NCBI GenBank assembly: GCA_040385875.1
Contig: JAZKGO010000010.1
Coordinates: 9,443 to 73,442, forward strand
Source: JANMZR01 sp040385875
GTDB lineage: Bacteria; Bacteroidota; Bacteroidia; Cytophagales; Spirosomataceae
Direction: 5' to 3'
Length of the DNA: 64,000 bases
Positions 1 through 8,083 of the stretch are shown here, piece after piece; position 1 is the stretch's first letter; every line of letters begins with the position of its first letter. Both the position numbers and the translations under genes were made by a program. The notes under the pieces were generated by a model. It saw only the letters and a list, made by a program, of their open reading frames with translations, searched no databases and was not told where the DNA came from.

Positions 1-368
1 TTATATCGCTGGGCTTGATTGCAATGGCTTTTTATGATAAATCATTTGCCAATGTACCTTTTTTCCTTTTCGCATTTATTGGTGCCCATGCCATTGGGCA
101 AGGTTCAGTAATTTGGGTATTTATTTCGGAGATTTTCCCGAATTCTGTTAGGGCATCTGGCATGGCTTGGGGAAGTTTGACACACTGGGTCTTTGCCGCC
201 ATTATTGCCAATATTTTTCCAATAATGGCCGATAAATTTGGCGGTGCTCCAATATTTGCATTTTTCAGTGCAATGATGGTTCTACAGCTTTTGTACGTGT
301 GGTTAATGATGCCCGAAACAAAAGGCGTGTCGTTAGAAGATTTACAAAAACGGTTGATTAAGGAGTAA
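1..368 (+). CDS. MFS sugar-porter-type transporter, C-terminal fragment
   Basis: The reading frame is open to the left edge, so only the last ~121 residues of a longer inner-membrane transporter are present. Hydrophobic segments alternate with the sugar-porter signature SEIFPNSVRASGMA (an E-x-F-P-x-x-x-R loop) and the protein ends with the typical PETKGVSLEDL motif that follows the last membrane segment of this family. Family knowledge makes it a proton symporter or facilitator for a sugar or polyol; the substrate cannot be told from this part. The TTG/ATG codons near base 15 are internal, not starts. Confidence 0.85.
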   Translation, partial: ISLGLIAMAFYDKSFANVPFFLFAFIGAHAIGQGSVIWVFISEIFPNSVRASGMAWGSLTHWVFAAIIANIFPIMADKFGGAPIFAFFSAMMVLQLLYVWLMMPETKGVSLEDLQKRLIKE

Positions 369-418
369 TAATGTGGCAGTGAACACTCTTTCCTAGCCAA
401 AATAGTCAGTCAAAAAAA

Positions 419-1027
419 ATGAATGCAGACGACATTATAAAGTCACAAATTGAACCATTACTGAACTACTTTCAAAAAGTAATTCGCTTAAATAATGACG
501 AAAAACAACTGGTAACAGAATTATTTAAACCACGACTTTACCGAAAAAGACAATATGTATTACAGGAAGGCGATATTTGCAATCAGTTCAATTTTATTGT
601 GCGTGGCTGTCTAAGAATGTATAAAATTGATGATAAAGGAAATACGCATATTTTACAATTTGCTGTCGAAAATTGGTGGTTGAGTAATATTGGTAGTTTT
701 CATGAACGCAAACCATCCGAACTCAATATTGATGCTTTGGAAGATACAATGGTTTTACAAATTAGTCATGAAAATTTATTGTTACTTTATACAAATGCAC
801 CCAAGTTCGACCGCATTTTTAGGGTACTAATTGAAAATAGTTTTGTATCACTTCAAAAGCGATTATTACAAAACATTAGTTCTACTGCCGAGGAAAGATA
901 CAATTCATTTTTGGATAGCCATTCACCTCTCACCAACCGACTACCACAAACACAGATCGCTTCCTTTTTGGGTATTACACCCGAGTTTTTAAGTCGATTG
1001 CGAAACAAGCAAACTAAAAAATCTTAA
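419..1027 (+). CDS. Crp/Fnr family transcriptional regulator
   Basis: A 202-residue protein with an N-terminal cyclic-nucleotide-binding fold (about residues 25-120, including the RQYVLQEGD strand typical of the family) and a C-terminal winged helix (about 150-202) with recognition helix region PQTQIASFLGITPEFLSRLR. No Fnr-type cysteine cluster is visible, so the ligand is unknown. It is the common short Bacteroidota Crp-like type and stands alone between the MFS gene and the oxidoreductase at 1130, about 100 bases away, which is a reasonable regulatory target by proximity only. Confidence 0.85.
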   Translation: MNADDIIKSQIEPLLNYFQKVIRLNNDEKQLVTELFKPRLYRKRQYVLQEGDICNQFNFIVRGCLRMYKIDDKGNTHILQFAVENWWLSNIGSFHERKPSELNIDALEDTMVLQISHENLLLLYTNAPKFDRIFRVLIENSFVSLQKRLLQNISSTAEERYNSFLDSHSPLTNRLPQTQIASFLGITPEFLSRLRNKQTKKS

Positions 1028-1129
1028 TCTACATCAATACTATTTCTTGATGCAGTTCATTGGAGAGAAGCCCCTATCCAATAGAACTTTGCATTATCAA
1101 ATTATCATTAAAATTTAAAAAGAAATAGT

Positions 1130-1780
1130 ATGACAACAAGATCAAAAGTAGCCGTAATCGGCTTAGGAAACATCGGGAAAACAGTAGCTCAAAATTTTGT
1201 AAAGGGCAATAGGCCAGTAATTATTGCAGGCCACAAATTAGAGGAAGCAGCTGCATACGCACAAGAATTAGGAAGCCTTGCAACAGCATCTGAAACTGGC
1301 GAAGCGATTAAGAATGCTGACATAATTGTACTTTCAGTTTGGTTCAACACCATACAAGAATTGTTTGAGCAGTATGGCACAGAAATGAAAGGAAAAATTA
1401 TCATTGACCCTTCCAACCCAATTGCTCCAGATGAAAATGGTGGTTTCAAAAAAATAATTGGTGAAAAAGAATCAGCAGGCCAGTTAAATGCTGAACTACT
1501 TCCACAAGGTGCAAAATTGGTAAAAGCCTTTGGAACATTAGGTGCAGCTTCATTGGCAGGTGCCGCTCATCAATCACCTGAAAAATCTGTATTATTTTAT
1601 GCAACTGACGACACAACTGTTGACGCAGAAGTAGAACAACTAATTCAAGACAACGGCTTTGATGCAATAAAGGTGGGTGGTTTAGACCAATCTATTCGTA
1701 TTGAAGTTTTTGGTGACTTACACGAATTTGGAGCTTTAGGAAAAACTGTCAACGCAACAGAAGCGAAAGCTAAAATTTAA
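1130..1780 (+). CDS. NADPH-dependent F420 reductase-like oxidoreductase
   Basis: A 216-residue Rossmann protein with the dinucleotide motif GLGNIG at residues 11-16 and the downstream PSNPIAPDENGG region seen in the NADP oxidoreductase / F420-dependent family (PF03807 type). Members act on F420 or on other small carbonyl or flavin substrates; Bacteroidota are not generally F420 producers, so the true substrate is probably different. A reductase following a Crp-like regulator suggests a stress- or redox-induced gene, which is inference. The gene at 1798 follows after 17 bases and may be co-transcribed. Confidence 0.75.
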   Translation: MTTRSKVAVIGLGNIGKTVAQNFVKGNRPVIIAGHKLEEAAAYAQELGSLATASETGEAIKNADIIVLSVWFNTIQELFEQYGTEMKGKIIIDPSNPIAPDENGGFKKIIGEKESAGQLNAELLPQGAKLVKAFGTLGAASLAGAAHQSPEKSVLFYATDDTTVDAEVEQLIQDNGFDAIKVGGLDQSIRIEVFGDLHEFGALGKTVNATEAKAKI

Positions 1781-1797
1781 TTAAAAAAGGAAATCAA

Positions 1798-2544
1798 ATG
1801 AAAAAGTTAAATATCTTAATAGCAATTATTCTATATTCAGATGCAGTTTTTTGCCAGCAGCTTAAATTGGGCAAACAAATTTTTGGACTACACAATGTTA
1901 CAGGCTCTATTATTAAGTTTCAAGGCGACAATGTTTTGAAGATAGAAAGAGATTTAAAGGCCCTTCCATTTGATGAAAATCGATTAGAAGCTACAGTAGA
2001 TGAGCCACACTATGCTAAATTACTTGGATTGGACGATTTTGAGAACGGCACTATTGAGGTAAAGATGTATAGCCAAATTCAAAACCCTTCGCCTTACAAA
2101 CCAGCAGCAGGCTTTATTGGTGTTTATTATAGAATAGCTGAAAAAGATTCAGCTTTTGAATCTATTTATCTAAGACCAAAGGTTGGGAGAGCAAGTAATC
2201 AATATGCACGAAATCATACAGTTCAGTATTTTTCATATCCCAACAATAAATTTGGTACACTTCGTAAGAAATATCCAGCAGGTTCATACGAAGGGTCAGC
2301 ACCAGTTGCTTTAAATGAGTGGATTAGTATGCGTATTGAAGTAAATGGAGAATCTGCTGAAATGTTTATTAATGGCATGAAACATTCAAATTTTATAGTT
2401 GACAAAATGTTGGGCCACACAAAAAGGGGAAGTGTAGGGCTATATGTGGATATTGCTACCATAGGATATTTTAAGGACCTTAAAGTAACAAAAAAGCCAT
2501 TAAAAATAAATCCAACTCAAGGAGAAGCCAATGGTTCAATATAG
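1798..2544 (+). CDS. Secreted beta-sandwich (LamG / keto-disaccharide hydrolase-like) protein
   Basis: A 248-residue protein with a short signal peptide (hydrophobic to about residue 19, ending FCQ). The rest reads as a concanavalin-like jelly roll: FENGTIEVKMYS, GFIGVYYRIAEKD, NEWISMRIEVNGESAEMFING and GSVGLYVD are the alternating strand and loop phrases of LamG / DUF1080-type domains. No catalytic residues can be named. It probably acts in the periplasm or outside and follows the oxidoreductase closely, but the pairing does not reveal a shared pathway. Confidence 0.6.
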   Translation: MKKLNILIAIILYSDAVFCQQLKLGKQIFGLHNVTGSIIKFQGDNVLKIERDLKALPFDENRLEATVDEPHYAKLLGLDDFENGTIEVKMYSQIQNPSPYKPAAGFIGVYYRIAEKDSAFESIYLRPKVGRASNQYARNHTVQYFSYPNNKFGTLRKKYPAGSYEGSAPVALNEWISMRIEVNGESAEMFINGMKHSNFIVDKMLGHTKRGSVGLYVDIATIGYFKDLKVTKKPLKINPTQGEANGSI

Positions 2545-2705
2545 CTAGTGCTTTTAAAATCTTTTTTCGTTAGCATGTTTTTAGCGGTCTTTTTAACCTA
2601 ATAATATTCGCAAGCTACCAAGATTTATCTTCGATCTATTATTTGAAAAAAATAAAAAAGTAAATTATTTCACAATTTGCTTTTTTATTTAAAATTCATA
2701 TCGTA

Positions 2706-2717
2706 ATATTGCAATAT
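2706..2717. promoter_or_regulatory. Candidate ArsR operator and promoter
   Basis: A perfect 12-base palindrome ATATTGCAATAT lies 14 bases before the ArsR start. It overlaps TAATATTG (2704-2711), one mismatch from the Bacteroidota -7 element TAnnTTTG, with a TTTG at 2676-2679 as a possible -33 element (spacing 24, slightly long). ArsR/SmtB proteins commonly bind AT-rich ATA-N-TAT dyads over their own promoter, so autoregulation is a reasonable inference. Confidence 0.4.
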
Positions 2718-2730
2718 AAATATATGAAAG

Positions 2731-3057
2731 ATGGGGCTGACCAAAACAGAGTTATTTACTGACAGTCAAAACGAGATTGCCAATATTGCTAAATCCATTG
2801 CTCATCCAGCTAGAGTGGCAATTATTGAGTATTTATTAAAAGTAGATGGTTGTATCTGTAACGATATAGTAGAGGAAATCGGATTAGCCCAACCGACAGT
2901 TTCTCAACATTTGCGAGAGTTGAAAACAGCAGGAATTATCAAAGGAAATATTGAAGGAAATGCCATTTGTTATTGTATCAATGAGCCCATCCTTGACAAA
3001 TTGAATAATTATTTTAAAGGTATCACTAACAAATTAGAGAGTAAAAAGTGTTGTTAA
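2731..3057 (+). CDS. ArsR family metalloregulator
   Basis: A 108-residue winged-helix repressor. The helix-turn-helix is about residues 45-75 with QPTVSQHLRELKTAGII, followed by a wing ending in GNAICYCINEP. A CIC pair just before the DNA-binding helices and a terminal CC are candidate thiol ligands for arsenite or another soft metal. It heads a run with the DUF6428-like gene and arsenate reductase, the usual order in Bacteroidota arsenic clusters, and would derepress them on metal binding. Confidence 0.85.
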   Translation: MGLTKTELFTDSQNEIANIAKSIAHPARVAIIEYLLKVDGCICNDIVEEIGLAQPTVSQHLRELKTAGIIKGNIEGNAICYCINEPILDKLNNYFKGITNKLESKKCC

Positions 3058-3074
3058 CGTTTTAAAAAATAATC

Positions 3075-3554
3075 ATGAAACTATCTGAGATTAAATCGAT
3101 TTTAAAAACTGCTGAGTCAGTTGACTTTCAATTAGAAAACGGGACATTCGTTCCAGAGCATTTCCATGTGACAGAAGTGGGCATAATCACCAAACATTTT
3201 ATCGACTGTGGGGGAACTGTGCGAAACGAAAAGGTGGCTAATTTCCAGTTGTGGAATGCCAATGACTACGACCATAGATTAAAACCAGCCAAATTATTGG
3301 GGATAATTGGTCTATCAGAAAAAATACTGGGAATGGAAGACTTAGAAATTGAAGTAGAATACCAAACAGATACTATTGGCAAATATGATTTAGAATTCGA
3401 TGGTAAAAATTTCATTTTAGCCTCCAAACAAACCACTTGCCTAGCTAGCGATAGTTGCGGCATTCCTGTCTCAAAACAAAAGGTAAAACTAGAAATGAAT
3501 AGCTTGCAAAATGAGGCCACTGCCTGCTGCTCACCTGGCGGTGGTTGTTGCTAG
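3075..3554 (+). CDS. DUF6428-like protein of arsenic clusters
   Basis: A 159-residue protein of unknown function starting MKLSEIKSIL, with the conserved-looking block PEHFHVTEVG followed by a DCGGT segment. This type regularly lies between arsR and arsC in Bacteroidota. The C-terminus carries a cysteine-rich tail (CCSPGGGCC) and a mid-chain CLASDSCG, so thiol-mediated metal or arsenite binding is plausible. Spaced 17 bases after arsR and 44 before arsC, it is very likely in the same operon. Cytosolic: no signal peptide or membrane segment. Confidence 0.7.
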   Translation: MKLSEIKSILKTAESVDFQLENGTFVPEHFHVTEVGIITKHFIDCGGTVRNEKVANFQLWNANDYDHRLKPAKLLGIIGLSEKILGMEDLEIEVEYQTDTIGKYDLEFDGKNFILASKQTTCLASDSCGIPVSKQKVKLEMNSLQNEATACCSPGGGCC

Positions 3555-3598
3555 GCAAATAATTTTATAGCCCTAAAAGATTGATAGAAAGAAGAAAA

Positions 3599-3858
3599 AT
3601 GAAAAACATTTTAGTATTGTGTACAGGTAACAGCTGCCGAAGTCAAATTGCTCATGGCTTTTTAGAAGACTTGACTGATGGCCGTTCAGTGAATATTTAC
3701 AGCGCAGGAGTAGAAACCCATGGAGTAAACCCAAAAGCGATAGCCACCATGGCAGAAATTGATATTGACATTTCTAATAATACTTCCAATAATGTAGAAG
3801 AGTATTTTGACATACCTTTTGATTTTGTAATTACTGTTTGTGACAATGCGTTGGAACG
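3599..3858 (+). CDS. arsC: Arsenate reductase, LMW phosphatase type, truncated by gap
   Basis: The ATG at 3599 follows a purine-rich AGAAAGAAG. The first 86 or so residues contain the P-loop C8-TGNSC-R14-S (Cx5R) of the low-molecular-weight phosphatase/arsenate reductase fold and the FVITVCDNA segment of thioredoxin-coupled ArsC. It would reduce arsenate to arsenite for export. Family length is about 135-145 residues; the remainder, including the resolving cysteine, falls in the 100-N gap at 3859. A downstream arsenite exporter would be expected and could also be missing in the gap. Confidence 0.85.
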
Positions 3859-3958
3859 NNNNNNNNNNNNNNNNNNNNNNNNNNNNNNNNNNNNNNNNNN
3901 NNNNNNNNNNNNNNNNNNNNNNNNNNNNNNNNNNNNNNNNNNNNNNNNNNNNNNNNNN
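3859..3958. other. Assembly gap (100 N)
   Basis: Exactly 100 N, the conventional placeholder for a gap of unknown size. arsC (+) breaks at its left edge and the deacetylase (-) breaks at its right edge, so the real missing DNA holds at least the 3' ends of both convergent genes and perhaps more arsenic genes. Confidence 0.99.
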
Positions 3959-4848
3959 AGCATATCGCCTTTACGAGTAGTGCTTGACCCTGATATTTTA
4001 GAAAAAACTTCCGTTGGCCAGGTACAATGCATGATTACCATCGTAAGACCTGGCTTTAACTGATTGATTGATTCAATATAGTTTTTGGTTTTGTAAGCTT
4101 GCAAGTCATTATCTGACAAGTCTTTATTCTCAGCATTCCAACCATAGGAGATATTATGCAAATCATCCAAAACGGGCAATCCAGCAGCCCAAAGCTGCTT
4201 TCCAACAGCGGTAGTCATTTCAATGGTTAAGCCCGCCGATTTTTCAGTTTGCAAAATCATGGTATTATGACCACCTGGAAACATCACTGGAATGTTGTTT
4301 TCCATTCCTAATTTCAAATATTTTTGCAAATATTCTTTAGTGGCAAATAATGTGCCCATATGCGAATCGATATGGGTTGGGATCCAGCCCATTGCCTTGG
4401 CCCTTTCTAATTGTGCTTTTATTTCTATTTCCACCTCATCGGCAGTAGCATGAGTGGCTGTTGCCATTACCGACGGCCAAAGAGCTCCTTCAGAATCCAC
4501 CAAACCGGGAGTTTTTGATTTACCAGCCAAGGGACCCCAACGATAGTCTTTCCATTCGGAAGTTAGGGTAAGATGCAAGCCAGCATCGGTATTTGGATGG
4601 TCTTTTAAGTAATGAAAATAGTCAGGAATCCAACCACAAGGCATCATCATACTACAAGAAGTGGCCACCCCTTCATCCATAGCCTTAATGGCGCCTAGAT
4701 TAGAGTCATAACTCATTCCTACATCGTCCACATGTAAGATCAACACTTTTGCGTCTTTGGGAAACCCTAGTTTTTCGGCATAGGATTGGGCTTTTGCAAA
4801 ATTTTCAAAAATAAACAGCAAAATAAGAAGGTATTTTAGAAATTTCAT
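3959..4848 (-). CDS. YdjC/ChbG-like carbohydrate deacetylase, truncated by gap
   Basis: Start set at 4848 (MKFLKY...), giving a clean signal peptide to about residue 21; an upstream in-frame ATG would only add a charged leader. The metal-binding HVDDVG (D41, D42), DAGLHLTL and THIDSHMG blocks match the YdjC family of deacetylases (PF04794), which remove acetyl groups from chito-oligosaccharides or related sugars. Exported versions are common in Bacteroidota. The sequence ends at STTRKGDM against the gap, lacking roughly the last 30-40 residues. It lies 16 bases after the paralogue ending at 4865 and may share its transcript. Confidence 0.8.
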
Positions 4849-4864
4849 TTGATAAAACTTAAAT

Positions 4865-5626
4865 TTAAAGACTAGCATAATATTTAATAATTTCAATCAA
4901 ATCATTCTCCTTTTTAGGGCTGAGATTATTTGATTTTGCATATTTTTCAACTTCCGATTTCTTTTCCCCTAAATTTTTATAAATACTTGAGTTAGCTTTT
5001 AGTTCATTTAATTCTCCATTTTCTAAAATATGCAAAGTTGTCCATTTCAGAAAATGCCCTTCAAAACCGTCTGTATTTATCTCATAGCCAGTCTGTTGGC
5101 CATAAACTTTTGGACGGTAGGCACAATTAAGTGCTTTGTATAAGCTCAGTTTTTCATTTTTAAAAATCAATTGATAAAAAATATTATGAGCGTTTTTTAC
5201 TGTTTTATTCAACTGAACAAATTTTTGCGACGCAATTGAAAAACTATCTGGTTTTATGGCTAAAGCTTTGTTTATGTCTCCAGCAGAAAATTGAACCTCT
5301 CTGTTTAACAAATTGTACGCAATACTACCTTTTGTTAGGTGACCATTCAAATATATACTACAATTAGGAAACCATGCATTGCTATAAATTGGTGTGCCTT
5401 TGTACCTTTTTTCTACCTCTTCAATAGTATTGGTATTATTTCCTTTAACCTTCGTTTTGGTAACAAAAATGGTATCCTTACTTTCCAACACCTCAATTGT
5501 AGATTCAGAAAGGCCAAATTGATATCGATTGTTATCCATTACGGGATGCCTGTCACGCTGACTAAAAGAATTGAACTTATTAAAAAGTAGAAAAACTATT
5601 AGAAATTTTCGCATAACATATTTCAT
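4865..5626 (-). CDS. Secreted paralogue A (tandem family of unknown function)
   Basis: About 250 residues with a signal peptide (MRKFLIVFLLFNKF...FS; start at 5626 or the ATG at 5614). Most similar to the neighbour at 5771: both share NNRYQFGLSES, a KGTPI block, an AYNLLN block and the end SNNLS-KKENDLIEI-KYYASL. I do not recognise a named domain; the mature part reads as beta-rich with few charged catalytic-looking residues. The upstream ATG at 5626 overlaps the TGA of the mini-ORF at 5623 as ATGA, consistent with translational coupling and favouring the longer start. Confidence 0.7.
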   Translation of the reverse strand: MKYVMRKFLIVFLLFNKFNSFSQRDRHPVMDNNRYQFGLSESTIEVLESKDTIFVTKTKVKGNNTNTIEEVEKRYKGTPIYSNAWFPNCSIYLNGHLTKGSIAYNLLNREVQFSAGDINKALAIKPDSFSIASQKFVQLNKTVKNAHNIFYQLIFKNEKLSLYKALNCAYRPKVYGQQTGYEINTDGFEGHFLKWTTLHILENGELNELKANSSIYKNLGEKKSEVEKYAKSNNLSPKKENDLIEIIKYYASL

Positions 5627-5760
5627 TTGTTAAATAAGGTGTTATAATATTTCATCAATTCAATGATATCTCGATCATTATCAAATTTTAGATTTTTAAT
5701 TCCGGCACACCATTGGGTAAATGAATTTATTATAAAAATTATTACACTGACCTTTATCAA
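5623..5760 (-). pseudogene. Collapsed fourth paralogue or 45-residue mini-protein
   Basis: Between paralogues B and A the reverse strand stays open for 47 codons after an in-frame TGA. From a TTG at 5760 it encodes a hydrophobic leader (VSVIIFIINSF) joined directly to DNDRDIIELMKYYNTL, which matches the last residues of its neighbours (KENDLIEIIKYYASL). It looks like a family member that kept its signal peptide and C-terminal helix but lost about 200 residues between. Its TGA overlaps the next ATG by four bases. Whether it is translated is unknown. Confidence 0.5.
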
Positions 5761-5770
5761 TAAGTTTCAG

Positions 5771-6517
5771 TTAAAGACTAGCATAATATTTAACAATTTC
5801 TATCAAATCATTCTCCTTTTTAGCGCTGAGATTATTTGATTTTGCGAATTTTTCCAGTTCTGTCCTTTTTCCCACAAAGTATTTATAAAAAGCAGAATTA
5901 TTTTTCACTTCAATTAATACCCCGTTTTCATAAATAAATAAATCGGTTGATTTAATAAAAGAGCCCTCAAAATCGTCGGTACTTACATGGTAACTCGTTT
6001 TTTGTCCATCTACTTTGGGACGAAAATTGCAGTTATGAACTTTGTAAATACCAATTTTCTGATTTTTAAAGATCCTTTCATAATAAATAGTATTTGTTAA
6101 TTTCGACTTTTTACCTAATTGAGTAAAATGATAGCCAGCCAATAAAAAGCTATCTGGCTTCACCACTACAGGGTGGCTAATGTCTTTTGCAGAAAATTGA
6201 ATGTCATGATTAAGTAGATTATAAGCAATTATCCCTTTTGTAGCAAGCCCATCTACATATATTACCGAATTGGTAAACCATGCATTTTTAAAAATTGGAG
6301 TGCCTTTGTACATTATTTCTACCTCATCGATATTTTGAGTATTGGCATTTTTGTAGTTAGACTTTGTAATAAACACAGTGTCTTTATTTTCCAAAACTTC
6401 AATTCTTGATTCGCTAAGGCCAAACTGATATCGGTTATTGTAAATCATTGGTTGGTTGCGTTGGCCAAATGATTGACCAAAAATGCTTGTAAAAAATACA
6501 AGTAATAATATTCTCAT
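5771..6517 (-). CDS. Secreted paralogue B (tandem family of unknown function)
   Basis: 248 residues with a clear signal peptide (MRILLLVFFTSIFGQSFGQ). Closest to paralogue A: the N-terminal NNRYQFGLSES-IEVLE-KDT, the KGTPI-NAWF segment and the C-terminal SNNLSAKKENDLIEI are shared. The DNA at the 3' ends of A and B (4873-4920 and 5774-5822) is nearly identical, pointing to recent duplication or gene conversion. Twelve bases separate it from paralogue C upstream. Function unknown; envelope or extracellular location is inferred from the signal peptide. Confidence 0.75.
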   Translation of the reverse strand: MRILLLVFFTSIFGQSFGQRNQPMIYNNRYQFGLSESRIEVLENKDTVFITKSNYKNANTQNIDEVEIMYKGTPIFKNAWFTNSVIYVDGLATKGIIAYNLLNHDIQFSAKDISHPVVVKPDSFLLAGYHFTQLGKKSKLTNTIYYERIFKNQKIGIYKVHNCNFRPKVDGQKTSYHVSTDDFEGSFIKSTDLFIYENGVLIEVKNNSAFYKYFVGKRTELEKFAKSNNLSAKKENDLIEIVKYYASL

Positions 6518-6529
6518 GAATTTTTCATT

Positions 6530-7306
6530 TTACTTTTCAAATTCCCCTAATAAATAGCTAAAATAGACAACCAATTTAATTTTGCCTTCCTCATTTTTAG
6601 GGTTCACCTTATTTTCTTTACCAAATTTTTCCATAGCATTCCTATAGTCCCCAAATTGTTTATAAATGCCACTATTAGATTTTAGTTCAACTACATTTTC
6701 ATTATAACCCAAAAAGAGTTTGTGCATTTTGATATATTCACCCTCATAATTCCCCCCTTCTTGCTCATAGCCAGTGCGCTCACCCGTAATTTTAGCTGAA
6801 TATACACAAGAATACTGTCTAAATAAATCAACTTTTTTATCGCCAAAAATTAATTCAAAATAGCCAGTATTAACATTTTGATATTTTTTGTCGAGCTTTT
6901 GAAAGGTTTGTCCACTAATAGTAAATCCGATAGGTTTGGCTTCAACAGCTTCCGATTTATCACCTAATGAGAAATATACAATATTATTAATCAAATTATA
7001 GGCTAAAGTTCCGTTTCCATCTGAATTATCTTCGAAATATAGCAGCCCAGGATACCATCCATTTTTAAAAAAAGGAGTGCCTTTATAAACCTTTTCAACA
7101 AATTGTCGGCTATAGGTATTTACATCTTGAATAGAATATTTTGAAATCAGTACCGTATCTCCATTAGAGGCAACTTCTATTCGAGAGTCTAAAGCAGGAG
7201 TATTCACTTTTAAAACACTGTAAGTATGCTGAGGAGGGCGTTGTTGCGAATAAGCTTTACAGCTAAAAATCAATAAAATGCAGAAAAAACCAATATTTCT
7301 TTTCAT
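6530..7306 (-). CDS. Secreted paralogue C (tandem family of unknown function)
   Basis: 258 residues with signal peptide MKRNIGFFCILLIFSC; the cysteine after FS could alternatively be a lipobox (I-F-S-C), so it may be a lipoprotein. It shares the SRIEVASNGDTV, YKGTPFFKNGWYPG, AYNLIN and GYEQEGGNYEGEYIK blocks with A and B but is clearly more diverged and likely the oldest copy. It is the first gene of the reverse-strand run C-B-remnant-A-deacetylase, with 150 bases of upstream DNA facing the divergent yfiT-like gene. Confidence 0.75.
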   Translation of the reverse strand: MKRNIGFFCILLIFSCKAYSQQRPPQHTYSVLKVNTPALDSRIEVASNGDTVLISKYSIQDVNTYSRQFVEKVYKGTPFFKNGWYPGLLYFEDNSDGNGTLAYNLINNIVYFSLGDKSEAVEAKPIGFTISGQTFQKLDKKYQNVNTGYFELIFGDKKVDLFRQYSCVYSAKITGERTGYEQEGGNYEGEYIKMHKLFLGYNENVVELKSNSGIYKQFGDYRNAMEKFGKENKVNPKNEEGKIKLVVYFSYLLGEFEK

Positions 7307-7459
7307 CCTATTTATTGTTTTAAAATTAAATCCAATGTAGCAAATAATATTTAATTGTGAAAGATTTGACTTTAAATATGTTGGGTTTGGAAAACATTAG
7401 AAATTTTTCGAAATTATGATTTCAATAAAATCACGTTAAAAAAAATCAAACAAAAAACT

Positions 7460-7999
7460 ATGGAACATGAAGCACTAGAAAAGTTGAAATACCCTGTTGG
7501 CAAATTTAGCAAACCTGAAGCTTATACTGCTGATCTAATTGAGACTTGGAAATTAACTATTTCAGATTTTCCTTCAAAATTAAAAAATGAAGTGACGGGT
7601 CTCAGCGAAAGCCAATTAGATACCCCATACCGGCCAGGTGGCTGGACAGTCCGCCAGGTGGTTCATCATTGTGGAGATAGTCATATGAATGCTTTCATTC
7701 GATTTAAGCTGGCCTTGACTGAAGATAAACCAACTGTAAAAGCTTATGAGGAACAATTTTGGGCAGAACAGGCTGACTACAAACTGCCTATCGAAATCAG
7801 CTTGAATTTGATTACCCCATTGCACTTTCGATGGTCTACTTTGTTAAACTCATTGACAACAGCTGATTTTGAATCAAGATATATTCACCCACAAACAGGA
7901 AACGAGCTAGACCTATATTATATGTTAGGTTTGTATGATTGGCATTGCAGGCATCATTTATCCCATATTACGGAATTGATAAAGCGCTCGGGTTGGTAA
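7460..7999 (+). CDS. YfiT-type bacillithiol transferase / DinB-fold metal hydrolase
   Basis: 179 residues. The N-terminal LKYPVGKFSKP is the diagnostic opening of the YfiT/BstA group, followed by PGGWTVRQVVHHCGDSH (first metal histidine) and the closing WHCRHHLSHI (the other two). The four-helix DinB fold binds a metal ion; characterised relatives transfer bacillithiol to electrophiles or are metal-dependent hydrolases. Cytosolic. Divergent from the paralogue run and convergent with murQ; it appears monocistronic. Confidence 0.85.
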   Translation: MEHEALEKLKYPVGKFSKPEAYTADLIETWKLTISDFPSKLKNEVTGLSESQLDTPYRPGGWTVRQVVHHCGDSHMNAFIRFKLALTEDKPTVKAYEEQFWAEQADYKLPIEISLNLITPLHFRWSTLLNSLTTADFESRYIHPQTGNELDLYYMLGLYDWHCRHHLSHITELIKRSGW

Positions 8000-8008
8000 A
8001 AAGCCACC

Positions 8009-8021
8009 ATTCCCTCACTGA
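8009..8021. terminator. Short hairpin between convergent yfiT-like gene and murQ
   Basis: CCCTC-act-GAGGG lies just after the yfiT-like stop, with a T-run (TCGCTTTTTTT) further downstream before murQ. It is a modest hairpin, but its place between two convergent genes fits a shared transcription end. Confidence 0.35.
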
Positions 8022-8083
8022 GGGTTACTTTATCGTTGTTTATAAGCTTTGTTGAAAAGTGGTTTTGTCGCTTTTTTTTATCC

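Noticed and set aside
1130..1780. True F420 reductase
   Set aside because: The fold fits, but Bacteroidota are not known to make F420 generally and no F420 biosynthesis gene is present here.
3697..4896. A 399-codon reverse frame running through the gap into arsC
   Set aside because: The frame crosses 100 N and the left part is the antisense of arsC; only 3959-4848 is the real gene.
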